Of a stretch of 16,742 bases of DNA, positions 8,494-15,501 are shown piece by piece. The position numbers and the translations under genes were made by a program. How positions within the stretch are numbered: position 1 is the stretch's first letter; every line of letters begins with the position of its first letter. Under the pieces are notes generated by a model. It saw nothing but the letters and a program-made list of their open reading frames with translations. It did no database searches and was not told the origin of the DNA. The DNA is from JADKIH01 sp964486655 (lineage in GTDB: Bacteria > Bacteroidota > Bacteroidia > AKYH767-A > 2013-40CM-41-45). Location of the stretch: the NCBI GenBank assembly GCA_964486655.1, contig CAZAON010000298.1:1-16742 (forward strand). The letters run 5' to 3'.

Positions 8494-8582
8494 GGGCGGT
8501 AAAGGTAGTAGTTTTCGGGTTATTAATGCTGAGCTGTATTCGACTCAGTTTGAGAGCAAAAGAAAGACGGGAGACTGTTAAA

Positions 8583-9437
8583 TCATTTCCGGCTGAATAC
8601 CTCGATCTTTCCTCCGTTTTTTGCATCCTCAAAGGCCTGTTGCTCGGTTTCATCTATTAACTTTCGCTTTCGCTGATTTATTATCATAGCAACAATATTT
8701 TTTCTTTCGAAACTTAAAGGTGACATGCTGTTTTTAATCATAAACCCCTTAATATTCACGAGGTAAATCAGACTTGAATCTTCAATTTCTATGGTTCGGT
8801 TATTTTCAAGAAACTGTTCCTGGTCGTATGTCTTAATCGGAATTTCCTTAACAAGATCGTCGAAAAGAAGCCACGTTGTATCATCTAAAAAATAGTTCAT
8901 AGCATACTGATGACAATAATCTTCGAGAAGGGCCCGGTCTTTTTTTGCCTCACTTTTATACCATTGGCGCACCTTATCCAGTTTTGGCGACTTTTTACTA
9001 AGCTTGAGATAGATTACACGAATGATATTGTCTTTGAGTTCGAAGTTCTGTGGATGATTATTATAAAATGAAAGAATTTCTTCATCGCTCACGATAGTAT
9101 CAAGCTTTTTAGCGATTAACTCTCGTTCAAATGCATAAGTAATCAGCGAATACCGGTATTCCTCCAATTCTTTAGCAACATCTTTTTCCTGATCGTTCAA
9201 TTCCGTTTCCGCTTTATGCAGCATTGTCTTCTGATGCACCCAGTTATCGATGTAATTTGTAACAATAGCAATGCTGTCGTCTTTCGAAATTCCGGCAGGA
9301 ATTACACCTGTTAAATCCTCAGGATACAACTCATAGTCGTAAACACGGGCTATAGCATCCTGCGTCTCTTTGCTTTCTTTCTGGAAATACTTGCAGGAGA
9401 TGAATAAAAACAGAAAAGCAGAAAGAGCAAACCGCAT
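8583..9437 (-). CDS. Putative SurA-N-like lipoprotein without a PPIase domain
   Basis: A 284-aa predicted lipoprotein. The start MRFALSAFLFLFISC has a short signal peptide and a plausible lipobox with Cys15. The body is rich in charged helical sequence and contains a stretch (about 60-160) with NYIDNWVHQKTMLHKAE and DEEILSFYNNHPQNFELKD that resembles the N-terminal helical module and YF/FYNNH linker of SurA/PpiD proteins. No parvulin core (HIL...GGDLG...GxHII) is visible. It sits between two parvulin genes on the same strand, 89 bp before the SurA-like gene, so a helper role in outer-membrane protein folding is inferred from context and weak resemblance. The assignment is less sure than for its neighbours; 'hypothetical lipoprotein' is the safe name. 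Confidence 0.75.
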   Translation of the reverse strand: MRFALSAFLFLFISCKYFQKESKETQDAIARVYDYELYPEDLTGVIPAGISKDDSIAIVTNYIDNWVHQKTMLHKAETELNDQEKDVAKELEEYRYSLITYAFERELIAKKLDTIVSDEEILSFYNNHPQNFELKDNIIRVIYLKLSKKSPKLDKVRQWYKSEAKKDRALLEDYCHQYAMNYFLDDTTWLLFDDLVKEIPIKTYDQEQFLENNRTIEIEDSSLIYLVNIKGFMIKNSMSPLSFERKNIVAMIINQRKRKLIDETEQQAFEDAKNGGKIEVFSRK

Positions 9438-9490
9438 AATAATTACGAATTACAATATTATAGTAATTAGCAGAGCCGAACTACTTGCGA

Positions 9491-9520
9491 CGAACACATT
9501 CGAACTAATTCGAAGCTAAA
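9491..9520. repeat. Three 10-bp units starting CGAA, upstream of the lipoprotein gene
   Basis: CGAACACATT, CGAACTAATT and CGAAGCTAAA follow one another exactly, and ATTCGAA occurs at 9498 and 9508. The 10-bp period would put the sites on one face of the helix, 54-83 bp upstream of the lipoprotein start. This could be a regulator binding array or chance; no known operator is recognised. Confidence 0.4.
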
Positions 9521-9544
9521 TGGAATTCATATCCTGAAAACCCC

Positions 9545-9580
9545 TAATCTTAAATCTAAAATCTAAAGACTCAAGACTAA
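9545..9580. repeat. Intergenic repeat with AATCT units and a CTCAAGACTAA core
   Basis: AATCT occurs three times, followed by CTCAAGACTAA (9570-9580). The same 11-mer is at 13404-13414 in another gene gap, and its inverted core AGTCTTGAG is at 13289-13297. Directly after it comes TTCCCCGGAAGG (9584-9595), similar to TTTCCCCGAAGG beside the copy at 13289-13297. Confidence 0.5.
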
Positions 9581-9606
9581 CCATTCCCCGGAAGGGGCAG
9601 GCACGA

Positions 9607-11556
9607 CTACTTCTTCGCAATACTATCGACAACTTCCTGATGAACAGTTACCGGATATTTGGCACGAAGAGATTCAATCCACTCCTTCTCCAATACATTT
9701 TGATAATCCGCCGTAATCAGACCTTTTGCTTCTTCAAGCGATTTTGGAGCGGCAGGTAAAACACTTTTTATGTTGACAAAAGAAACCTGATTTTCCTGGA
9801 TAATGTCTTTACTTACGCCCTGCTTCCATTCAACTTTGTCAACTATATCGTTGTCACCTTTTGAAAATTTACCCGTTTTAATCTGAAGATTTAACTGTGA
9901 CGTTTTATTAATTTTTGCTTTTAATGTATCGTCATCATCGATTTTTTTCATCATGGCGCGAACGTCTTTAGCGACAGTCGCATTCGCACAGATATAAACC
10001 GTTGCATCTACTCTCTGAGACCACATGTAATTAGTCTTGTTTTTCTCATAAAAAGACTGTAATCCGACTGTATCTTTTACTGCTTTAGACCATACTTTTT
10101 TGTCCGTCAATTCAAACAATAAAATTCCATCACGATATTCCTGCATAAGATTTCTGAAATCGGGATACAATGAATCAAGTTTAGTTTCTTCATAGGCGAG
10201 AGCCGACTCTTTAGTCCAGTCATTGAACATTGTATTCGCCAGAACAACCGGTGATCCCGTATTGTCGTTTCTGGTCTGATGATCTACCAGATATGCAGCG
10301 AAATCGGCCTGATTGTATGACTTGTTACCGAGAGTAAACATTTCATTATGGAGTTTCTGCGCTTTATCGGCCGTCCATTTTCCCTGCATCAAAGTTGAAT
10401 CTACAACCTTCATGAATTCGTCTTTCGCTTTCTGATTCTCTTTGTAGTTATACTTCGCTTTAATACGTGCGATCATGGACGACTTGCTTAATTCAGATCG
10501 AGAATCTTTTTGAACTTTCTGTTTTAGTTCTGCCTGAACATCTTCAAAAGACCCTATACCTTTTTTCTCGATAAGCTTTATGATATGCCAGCCATATGCG
10601 GTTCTCACCGGGTCAGAATATGAACCTGTTGTGGTTAATGCGAATGCCGCTTTTTCAAACTCAGGCACCATTCTTCCGGTTCCGAATGCGGGAAGCACAC
10701 CGCCATTCTTAGCGGAACTTGCATCTTCTGAATATTGTTTTGCCAGCTCTTCAAATTTTTCACCTGCTCTTAATTTCGCAGCGATCTCATTAATTTTCTG
10801 AACCGCTTTTATGGAGTCATCCGCACTAACATTGGCTGCCGCTTTTACCATGATGTGAGCGACTTTCACTTCGCCCTGGTCAGGACGAGTTTCAGTAACA
10901 CGAATGATATGATATCCAAAACGGGTACGAACCGGCATTGAGAACTCACCCGGTTTCAAATTATAAGCCGCGCTTTCGAACGGATAAACCATTTGCATGG
11001 CAGTGAAGAAACCAAGATCACCGCCGTTTTCTTTCGCGGATGGATCATCGGAACTCCTTTTCGCAATTGTCGCGAAATCGGCACCCTTAGAAAGCTCACC
11101 GCGAATTTTCATTGCCTTGTTATAGGCTTCAATTGTATCTTTTGGAAGAGCATTCGCTTCACATTTAATCAGAATATGACTGGCGCGTACATCTGTCTTC
11201 ATTCTTTCATACGCTTCACGAAGTAAATTTTCTCCTACTTGCTTGTCAACCAGGTAAGGCTGCGCAAGTTGTTTACGGTAACCGGCTAATTCATCTTTAA
11301 AAGACTTTGCCGTATCCATGCCCAGTTCAAGTGCTTCTTTTACTTTCAGCTTGTAATTAATGTAAAGCTGAAGATAATCTTCAACAGCCTTTTTATCATA
11401 AGTACTGTCTTTGCTGTTATTCTTTTTGAATACTCTTTCGAATTCGCTTTTAGGGATATTCTCACCGGAAATTGTTAAAATGACAGGATCAGCAACCTGT
11501 GCATTAGAAATTAAAAACGAAGCCAATAGAGTGAATAAAACGAAATATTTCCTCAT
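9607..11556 (-). CDS. Periplasmic peptidyl-prolyl isomerase with two complete parvulin domains
   Basis: A 649-aa exported foldase, PrsA/SurA/PpiD-like, expected to catalyse proline isomerisation and assist folding of envelope proteins. I start at the ATG at 11556 because MRKYFVLFTLLASFLISNAQ is a clean signal peptide; the frame continues 8 codons upstream only through a TTG and across a promoter box. Parvulin domain 1 spans about 122-222 (ASHIL with His127, GGDLGFF, PFESAAYNL, FGYHII with His216). Domain 2 spans about 229-331 (VAHIM with His234, AKNGGVLPAFGTGRMVPEFEKAAF, YGWHII with His324). Both keep both histidines, so both may be active. The 320-residue C-terminal part is helical, lysine-rich and not assigned to a domain; it includes a YEKNKTNYMW-type linker. 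First gene of the foldase cluster, with its own promoter. Confidence 0.92.
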   Translation of the reverse strand: MRKYFVLFTLLASFLISNAQVADPVILTISGENIPKSEFERVFKKNNSKDSTYDKKAVEDYLQLYINYKLKVKEALELGMDTAKSFKDELAGYRKQLAQPYLVDKQVGENLLREAYERMKTDVRASHILIKCEANALPKDTIEAYNKAMKIRGELSKGADFATIAKRSSDDPSAKENGGDLGFFTAMQMVYPFESAAYNLKPGEFSMPVRTRFGYHIIRVTETRPDQGEVKVAHIMVKAAANVSADDSIKAVQKINEIAAKLRAGEKFEELAKQYSEDASSAKNGGVLPAFGTGRMVPEFEKAAFALTTTGSYSDPVRTAYGWHIIKLIEKKGIGSFEDVQAELKQKVQKDSRSELSKSSMIARIKAKYNYKENQKAKDEFMKVVDSTLMQGKWTADKAQKLHNEMFTLGNKSYNQADFAAYLVDHQTRNDNTGSPVVLANTMFNDWTKESALAYEETKLDSLYPDFRNLMQEYRDGILLFELTDKKVWSKAVKDTVGLQSFYEKNKTNYMWSQRVDATVYICANATVAKDVRAMMKKIDDDDTLKAKINKTSQLNLQIKTGKFSKGDNDIVDKVEWKQGVSKDIIQENQVSFVNIKSVLPAAPKSLEEAKGLITADYQNVLEKEWIESLRAKYPVTVHQEVVDSIAKK

Positions 11557-11577
11557 AATATGTTTTTTTAGGGAGCG

Positions 11578-11607
11578 CAAATTTAATATTCTAAAGCTGG
11601 TATCAAA
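11578..11607 (-). promoter_or_regulatory. Consensus Bacteroidota promoter driving the parvulin cluster
   Basis: On the minus strand TTTG (11604-11607) is followed by an 18-bp spacer and TAAATTTG (11578-11585), a perfect match to TAnnTTTG. The box ends 21 bp before the chosen ATG at 11556, which leaves a short leader and argues against the upstream TTG start at 11580. This is likely the main promoter for the PPIase, lipoprotein, SurA-like and MoxR genes. Confidence 0.65.
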
Positions 11608-11756
11608 ATAACTCTTTGGCCGGAAGGGACGTTCTTTAGGAAAAGTTCATGTTCGAAATCCCGGATAGTTATGAGTTTTGAGTTATTGCATAAATAGCAT
11701 GAAATGAGTCAGATATTGAAAGTTTCGGACTCAGACTCAGGACCCAAGACTCAATA
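11586..11756. other. Spacer between guaB end and the parvulin cluster, with intergenic repeats
   Basis: No gene is visible. It contains the promoter spacer and -33 box, a CCGGAAGGGA segment (11620-11629), ATCCCGGATAGTTATGAG (11658-11675) that resembles the ATCGTCCCG/AACTATCGGGA units after mutS2, then TTTTGAGTTATTG, and a GACTCA-rich block (11728-11755) next to the guaB stop. No T-tract terminator was found for guaB. Confidence 0.5.
11728..11755. repeat. GACTCA-rich intergenic repeat adjoining the guaB stop
   Basis: GACTCAGACTCAGGACCC followed by AAGACTCA: three GACTCA hexamers, with the middle part complementary to the GGGTCCTGAGTC-type sequence seen at 13267-13280 and partly at 5908-5918. 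It lies immediately after the guaB stop codon, as similar repeats do after mutS2 and the PPIase gene. Confidence 0.5.
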
Positions 11757-13226
11757 CTACCTATGGTAATTCGGCGCTTCTGTAATAATCGTAACGTCAT
11801 GAGGATGACTTTCTCTGACGCCTGCAGCTGTTATTCGAATAAACTCACATTCCTGATGTTTACTGATTGAAGCTGAACCGCAATAACCCATACTTGCTCT
11901 TAAACCACCAACCAGTTGATACAATTCTTCGCCAACCATTCCTTTGTAGGGAACACGACCTACAATCCCCTCAGGAACAAGCTTTTTAACATCGTCAGTC
12001 TGTGATTGAAAATAACGGTCTTTTGATCCTTCGCGCATTGCTTCGATGGATCCCATTCCGCGGTATACTTTAAATTTTCGTCCTTCATAAATTAAAGTCT
12101 CACCCGGCGACTCTTCTGTTCCGGCTAATAATGACCCAAGCATGACAGAATGAGCACCGGCTGCTATCGCTTTCGCAATGTCGCCGCTGAAACGAATTCC
12201 TCCGTCGGCAATGACTTTTACTTTTGTTTTCTTAAGGGCATTTGCAACCTGATAAATTGCCGTGAACTGCGGAACACCAATTCCGGCAATAACACGTGTT
12301 GTACAAATTGAACCCGGACCGATACCTACTTTCACCGCATCCGCTCCTGCTTTCGCTAAAAATTCCGCCGCTGAAGCTGTCGCAATGTTTCCGACAATCA
12401 CAGGAAGATTCGGGAATTCATTTTTAACAGCCTTCAATGCATTTACAACATTCTGAGAATGTCCATGTGCCGTATCAAGTGTCAAAATATCTACTCCGGC
12501 TTCTACCAATGCCCTCGCACGCTGTATCGAATCTTTGGTAACTCCAATTGCAGCACCAACTCTGAGCCTGCCTAATTCATCTTTACAGGCATTCGGTCGT
12601 GAGCGTACTTTTAAAATATCTTTATAAGTGATGAGACCAATCAGTTTGCCATTGCCGTCAATCACCGGCAACTTTTCAATTTTGTAATTCTGTAAAATAT
12701 TTTCCGCCTCTTTTAAATCCTTAATTCCGGTTGTCGTGATGAGATTGTCTTTCGTCATCACTTCTGTGATCGGACGCTTTTCATTCTTTTCAAAACGAAG
12801 ATCTCTGTTTGTACAAATTCCGATAAGAGTTTTGTCTTTATCAATAACAGGAATCCCGCCAATCCCGAATTCCTTCATCAGCTTCATCGCTTCACCAACC
12901 AGCGCATCCTTGTCAAGCGTTACGGGATCGTGAATCATTCCGCTTTCACTTCTTTTCACCTTTCGTACTTCTGCAGCCTGCTGAACAATCGACATGTTCT
13001 TGTGTAACATACCAATCCCGCCTTCCTGTGCTATGCCTATTGCCATTTCCGCCTCTGTTACAGTATCCATCGCTGCAGAAATAATCGGTATGTTTAATTT
13101 GATGGATTCTGTCAGATGACTTGACACGTCTACCTGATTCGGTAAAACCTCCGAAAAAGCAGGGACTAATAAAATATCATCGTAGGTAAGGGCTTCGCCG
13201 AGAAATCGGCCTTCTGCAACTCGCAT
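11757..13226 (-). CDS. guaB: Inosine-5'-monophosphate dehydrogenase
   Basis: Catalyses the NAD-dependent oxidation of IMP to XMP, the first committed step of guanine nucleotide synthesis, in the cytoplasm. At 489 aa it has full family length. The TIM barrel begins LTYDDILLVPAFSEVLPNQV, with NIPIISAAMDTVTE at 45-58. Two CBS domains are inserted at about 95-205 (GIGGIPVIDKD, KIEKLPVIDGNGKLIGLIT). Catalytic Cys308 lies in GIGPGSICTTR; IMP-binding DGG is at 341-343, GSLLAGT at 364-370 and YRGMGS at 388-393. The flap arginine is in EGIVGRVPYKG (Arg424 by my count, within one), and YCG is at 448-450. All key residues are present. No riboswitch is visible upstream; a TATTTTCG box about 30 bp before the ATG is a 7/8 promoter match without a clear -33 element. 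Confidence 0.98.
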   Translation of the reverse strand: MRVAEGRFLGEALTYDDILLVPAFSEVLPNQVDVSSHLTESIKLNIPIISAAMDTVTEAEMAIGIAQEGGIGMLHKNMSIVQQAAEVRKVKRSESGMIHDPVTLDKDALVGEAMKLMKEFGIGGIPVIDKDKTLIGICTNRDLRFEKNEKRPITEVMTKDNLITTTGIKDLKEAENILQNYKIEKLPVIDGNGKLIGLITYKDILKVRSRPNACKDELGRLRVGAAIGVTKDSIQRARALVEAGVDILTLDTAHGHSQNVVNALKAVKNEFPNLPVIVGNIATASAAEFLAKAGADAVKVGIGPGSICTTRVIAGIGVPQFTAIYQVANALKKTKVKVIADGGIRFSGDIAKAIAAGAHSVMLGSLLAGTEESPGETLIYEGRKFKVYRGMGSIEAMREGSKDRYFQSQTDDVKKLVPEGIVGRVPYKGMVGEELYQLVGGLRASMGYCGSASISKHQECEFIRITAAGVRESHPHDVTIITEAPNYHR

Positions 13227-13266
13227 ATGGTTTGGTTGGAAAAAAGTTGCATGCGAAAATAGGAAA

Positions 13267-13297
13267 AAGTCCTGAGTCCTGTGTGCCGAGTCTTGAG
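13267..13297. repeat. Intergenic repeat with AAGTCCTGAGT and AGTCTTGAG cores
   Basis: AAGTCCTGAGT (13267-13277) is identical to 5908-5918 at the mutS2 stop. AGTCTTGAG (13289-13297) is the reverse complement of CTCAAGACT found at 9570-9578 and 13404-13412. It is oriented opposite to the guaB-end block at 11728-11755. Confidence 0.5.
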
Positions 13298-13325
13298 ATT
13301 TCCCCGAAGGCTTTGTACTTCATGC

Positions 13326-13337
13326 ATTTAGCTAAAT
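13326..13337. promoter_or_regulatory. Perfect 12-bp palindrome, possible operator
   Basis: ATTTAGCTAAAT is its own reverse complement and lies about 100 bp upstream of the guaB start, inside a spacer with no gene. Its dyad symmetry fits a dimeric regulator site, but AT-rich palindromes of this length also arise by chance. No second copy was found by eye in the window. Confidence 0.25.
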
Positions 13338-13390
13338 AAATCCCTCTATGCTGCTCACACCTTCTAAAAACGACAAACCGCTCTATTCTC

Positions 13391-13424
13391 TAATAACTAA
13401 ATTCTCAAGACTAACGACTAAAAA
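13391..13424. repeat. ACTAA-rich intergenic repeat with CTCAAGACTAA core
   Basis: TAATAACTAAATT is followed by CTCAAGACTAA (13404-13414) and CGACTAAAAA. It abuts the stop codon of the T9SS cargo gene. The 11-mer core is shared exactly with 9570-9580, near the stop codon of the PPIase gene. Confidence 0.5.
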
Positions 13425-15455
13425 CTACCTGATTAGTGTTACCGCTCCTACCCTCTCAATCTTTCCGTCTCTTCCATCACTTGCCACAAGTCTGTACACA
13501 TAAACGCCTTCGGGTGAAAAAACGCCATTGCTTGTACCGGGCCAGCCTTCGAGCGGATTACCGGAATGAAAAATCAATTCTCCCCAACGATTGTAAATGT
13601 CGAGACTATAACCTTCGGGTGATACAAAAGAATTGTAAGGATAGAAAACTGTGTTAAAATCTCCACCCGGATTAAACGCATTGGGTATATAAATGAGTGG
13701 TTTCTGTTCTACACAAACCACATTCGAACGCGATGTATCCTGAAAAGAATAAGGATTTCCCTGTCTTTCAATTGCTTCAATGGTATAACAGAAACTTCCG
13801 TCCGAATCAAAATTATCAAACACAGAATCGAGATAAGAATATGGAGGAAGCATTGGATTTGCAAGTTGTATGGTAGTCGTAACTCCATTCACAGTCACAA
13901 GTAAATTATACAACCTTACTCCTGTTGGCCATCCCTCGTAACCGTTCCAATAAACTGTATTTATGTAATCGTCATTTGCTTCTGCACTTAAAACAATTGT
14001 CTGCACGATTTGAGAATTAAATACCCTTGTTCCGCATGAATCCAGTATTGAAACGTAGTAGAAATAGGGTCCCTGATCTGCCGCTACATTATCATAAAAA
14101 GTAACTGAACCAACACCATTGGTATTGATCGTTCCTGCAACACTGTACGGTCCGGCCTGCGTGTTTGACCTGTAAAGAGTATAACCGTTAACGGAAGCGA
14201 ACGGATCGACATGTACGACAACGCTGATCAGATCGTCGGATATAACTGTTGCTTTGCGGATATAACAATAAGCAGGCGGAGGCGGAAATGAAGGTGTAAT
14301 ACATGTACGGTTTGAAGTAGTTGTTATACCTGTTGCAACATCTACGGCACGAATGCGATAACACATCAATGCTCCGCTCGTAAGATTTGTATCACTATAC
14401 GTTGTAGAACTTGTGGTATCAACAAGTGTCTCCGGACCTCCGTTCAGGCTCACGAGTATTTCATATAATGGAGGTGTTCCCCAAAAATTATAACCCGACC
14501 AGCTTAGCCGGGATGAACGTGTACATCTGTCGAATGAAGAAGTCGCAAAAATGCTTGAATGTGTTTGTGTCGGTCCGCTTATGTTGTTACAACTGTCTAA
14601 TGCAAGAATGAAAAACGTTTGTGATGATCCTGCCGCGCTGATTGTTGTTTGCAGAAATGTTGAATTAATTCCGATCACCGTATCCACACTTGTTACGACA
14701 CCGCTTCCCTGCAGAAATACAATATATTTTTTAGTGTCTGATGATAAACTTGGCTGCCAGCCAATAACAGCATTGCCTGATGCATCAACGCTTACTGAAT
14801 CAAGAACAGGAACTATTGGAACCTGAGTATCCTGAAACCGGTCACCCTTCAGTGCGGATACAGACGTGCAGCCAAAACTGTTGTGAACTTCTATTCTGTA
14901 TTTAATGGTATCGTCACAAATAGTAATGAGATCCTGAAATCCCATTGTACTTGCCGAAAGCCTTGCATCAACTGAATCTATCAGCGTGAAAACACCGGTT
15001 GGATATTCGCGGTAGATCAGATAGTACGGATTATCATTCGGGTTAAGAGGAATATAAGTTGGGTTCCAGCTGAGATTGGCATATCCTCCTGAGTTATTAA
15101 TGTTCAGATTGATGGCATGAATCGTATCGGAAATAATATCGGGTGTGCCGTTATTCGAAGTAAATACTATGTAATAATAAGCGTTGCTGTTAACGGCATT
15201 TGCCGTAGCATGAATTTCAGTCGTATCGGTATAAATTAAATTACTGTCTAAAACAGAAAATGGTCCGCCTGCTGTTGCTGAATAATAAATATGCCAGCTC
15301 CGGAAATTCGCTCCCGAAGTTCCCGATTGATCCCAGGTAACGCTCACGCTTCCGTTGGCACCGACAGATATGCATTGCGGCGAAAATGCCTGCAAATCTC
15401 CGACTGTACCAAAATAGGCAAACAGTAAAAAAATGATTACTCTGTTCAAGGACAC
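13425..15455 (-). CDS. Secreted multi-domain FN3-like protein with type B T9SS C-terminal sorting domain
   Basis: Predicted cargo of the type IX secretion system, 676 aa. A signal peptide covers about 1-23 (MSLNRVIIFLLFAYFGTVGDLQA). Five or six beta-rich, fibronectin-III-like repeats follow, roughly 25-115, 118-205, 210-300, 310-388, 396-488 and 495-585, with recurring motifs such as NLSWNP, YYLIYREYPTGVF, YTLYRSNTQAGPYSV, paired Y-Y-I/V strands and isolated cysteines; a proline run PPPP is at 391-394. The C-terminus, about 588-676, has IPNAFNPGGD (590-599), YNRWGELIF (621-629) and SPEGVYVYRL, the signature of the gliding-motility-associated (CHU_C, TIGR04131) domain. No enzyme domain is visible, so a surface adhesin or matrix protein is the best guess. 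The start is GTG at 15455; the nearby ATG is out of frame and hits a stop after three codons. TTG at 15449 is an alternative. Confidence 0.88.
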   Translation of the reverse strand: MSLNRVIIFLLFAYFGTVGDLQAFSPQCISVGANGSVSVTWDQSGTSGANFRSWHIYYSATAGGPFSVLDSNLIYTDTTEIHATANAVNSNAYYYIVFTSNNGTPDIISDTIHAINLNINNSGGYANLSWNPTYIPLNPNDNPYYLIYREYPTGVFTLIDSVDARLSASTMGFQDLITICDDTIKYRIEVHNSFGCTSVSALKGDRFQDTQVPIVPVLDSVSVDASGNAVIGWQPSLSSDTKKYIVFLQGSGVVTSVDTVIGINSTFLQTTISAAGSSQTFFILALDSCNNISGPTQTHSSIFATSSFDRCTRSSRLSWSGYNFWGTPPLYEILVSLNGGPETLVDTTSSTTYSDTNLTSGALMCYRIRAVDVATGITTTSNRTCITPSFPPPPAYCYIRKATVISDDLISVVVHVDPFASVNGYTLYRSNTQAGPYSVAGTINTNGVGSVTFYDNVAADQGPYFYYVSILDSCGTRVFNSQIVQTIVLSAEANDDYINTVYWNGYEGWPTGVRLYNLLVTVNGVTTTIQLANPMLPPYSYLDSVFDNFDSDGSFCYTIEAIERQGNPYSFQDTSRSNVVCVEQKPLIYIPNAFNPGGDFNTVFYPYNSFVSPEGYSLDIYNRWGELIFHSGNPLEGWPGTSNGVFSPEGVYVYRLVASDGRDGKIERVGAVTLIR

Positions 15456-15459
15456 ATTG

Positions 15460-15490
15460 CAAAAATAGGCAACTGAGCGGTAGTATTCAA
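15460..15490 (-). promoter_or_regulatory. Consensus Bacteroidota promoter abutting the T9SS cargo gene start
   Basis: On the minus strand TTG (15488-15490), a 20-bp spacer and TATTTTTG (15460-15467) give a perfect TAnnTTTG box with allowed spacing. It lies wholly in the 46-bp gap after the M16 gene. The box ends only 4 bp before the GTG start, so transcription would begin at or within a few bases of the start codon: a leaderless or near-leaderless message, or a start further inside the frame. Confidence 0.55.
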
Positions 15491-15501
15491 CTATTTGGTA
15501 T

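Larger units (their letters stand above)
9438..9606. other. 169-bp spacer with 10-bp phased repeats and a GC-rich palindrome
   Basis: Between the large PPIase gene and the lipoprotein gene. It holds three 10-bp-spaced CGAA units (9491-9520), an AATCT/CTCAAGACTAA low-complexity stretch (9545-9580), and CCCC-GGAA-GGGG at 9586-9597, a 4-bp stem just after the PPIase stop. No open frame with coding character and no consensus promoter was found; the best -7-like box for the lipoprotein gene is TAATATTG, 7/8. The two genes may still share a transcript. Confidence 0.5.
13227..13424. other. 198-bp spacer upstream of guaB with inverted repeats and a palindrome
   Basis: No gene is visible. AAGTCCTGAGTCC (13267-13279) and GAGTCTTGAG (13288-13297) are followed by TTTCCCCGAAGG (13299-13310). 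CTCAAGACTAA (13404-13414) carries the exact inverse of AGTCTTGAG 106 bp away. A perfect 12-bp palindrome ATTTAGCTAAAT occupies 13326-13337. The guaB promoter must lie here or upstream; only weak boxes are seen. Confidence 0.5.

Noticed and set aside
9586..9597. CCCC-GGAA-GGGG as an intrinsic terminator of the PPIase gene
   Set aside because: The stem is only 4 bp and no T-tract follows on either strand.
11557..11580. Eight extra codons before the large PPIase, from TTG at 11580
   Set aside because: The TTG overlaps the end of a perfect -7 promoter box (11578-11585), and the ATG at 11556 gives a clean signal peptide.
13227..13424. Purine riboswitch upstream of guaB
   Set aside because: No purine-aptamer loop motifs or conserved stem pattern could be seen; only repeats and a palindrome.
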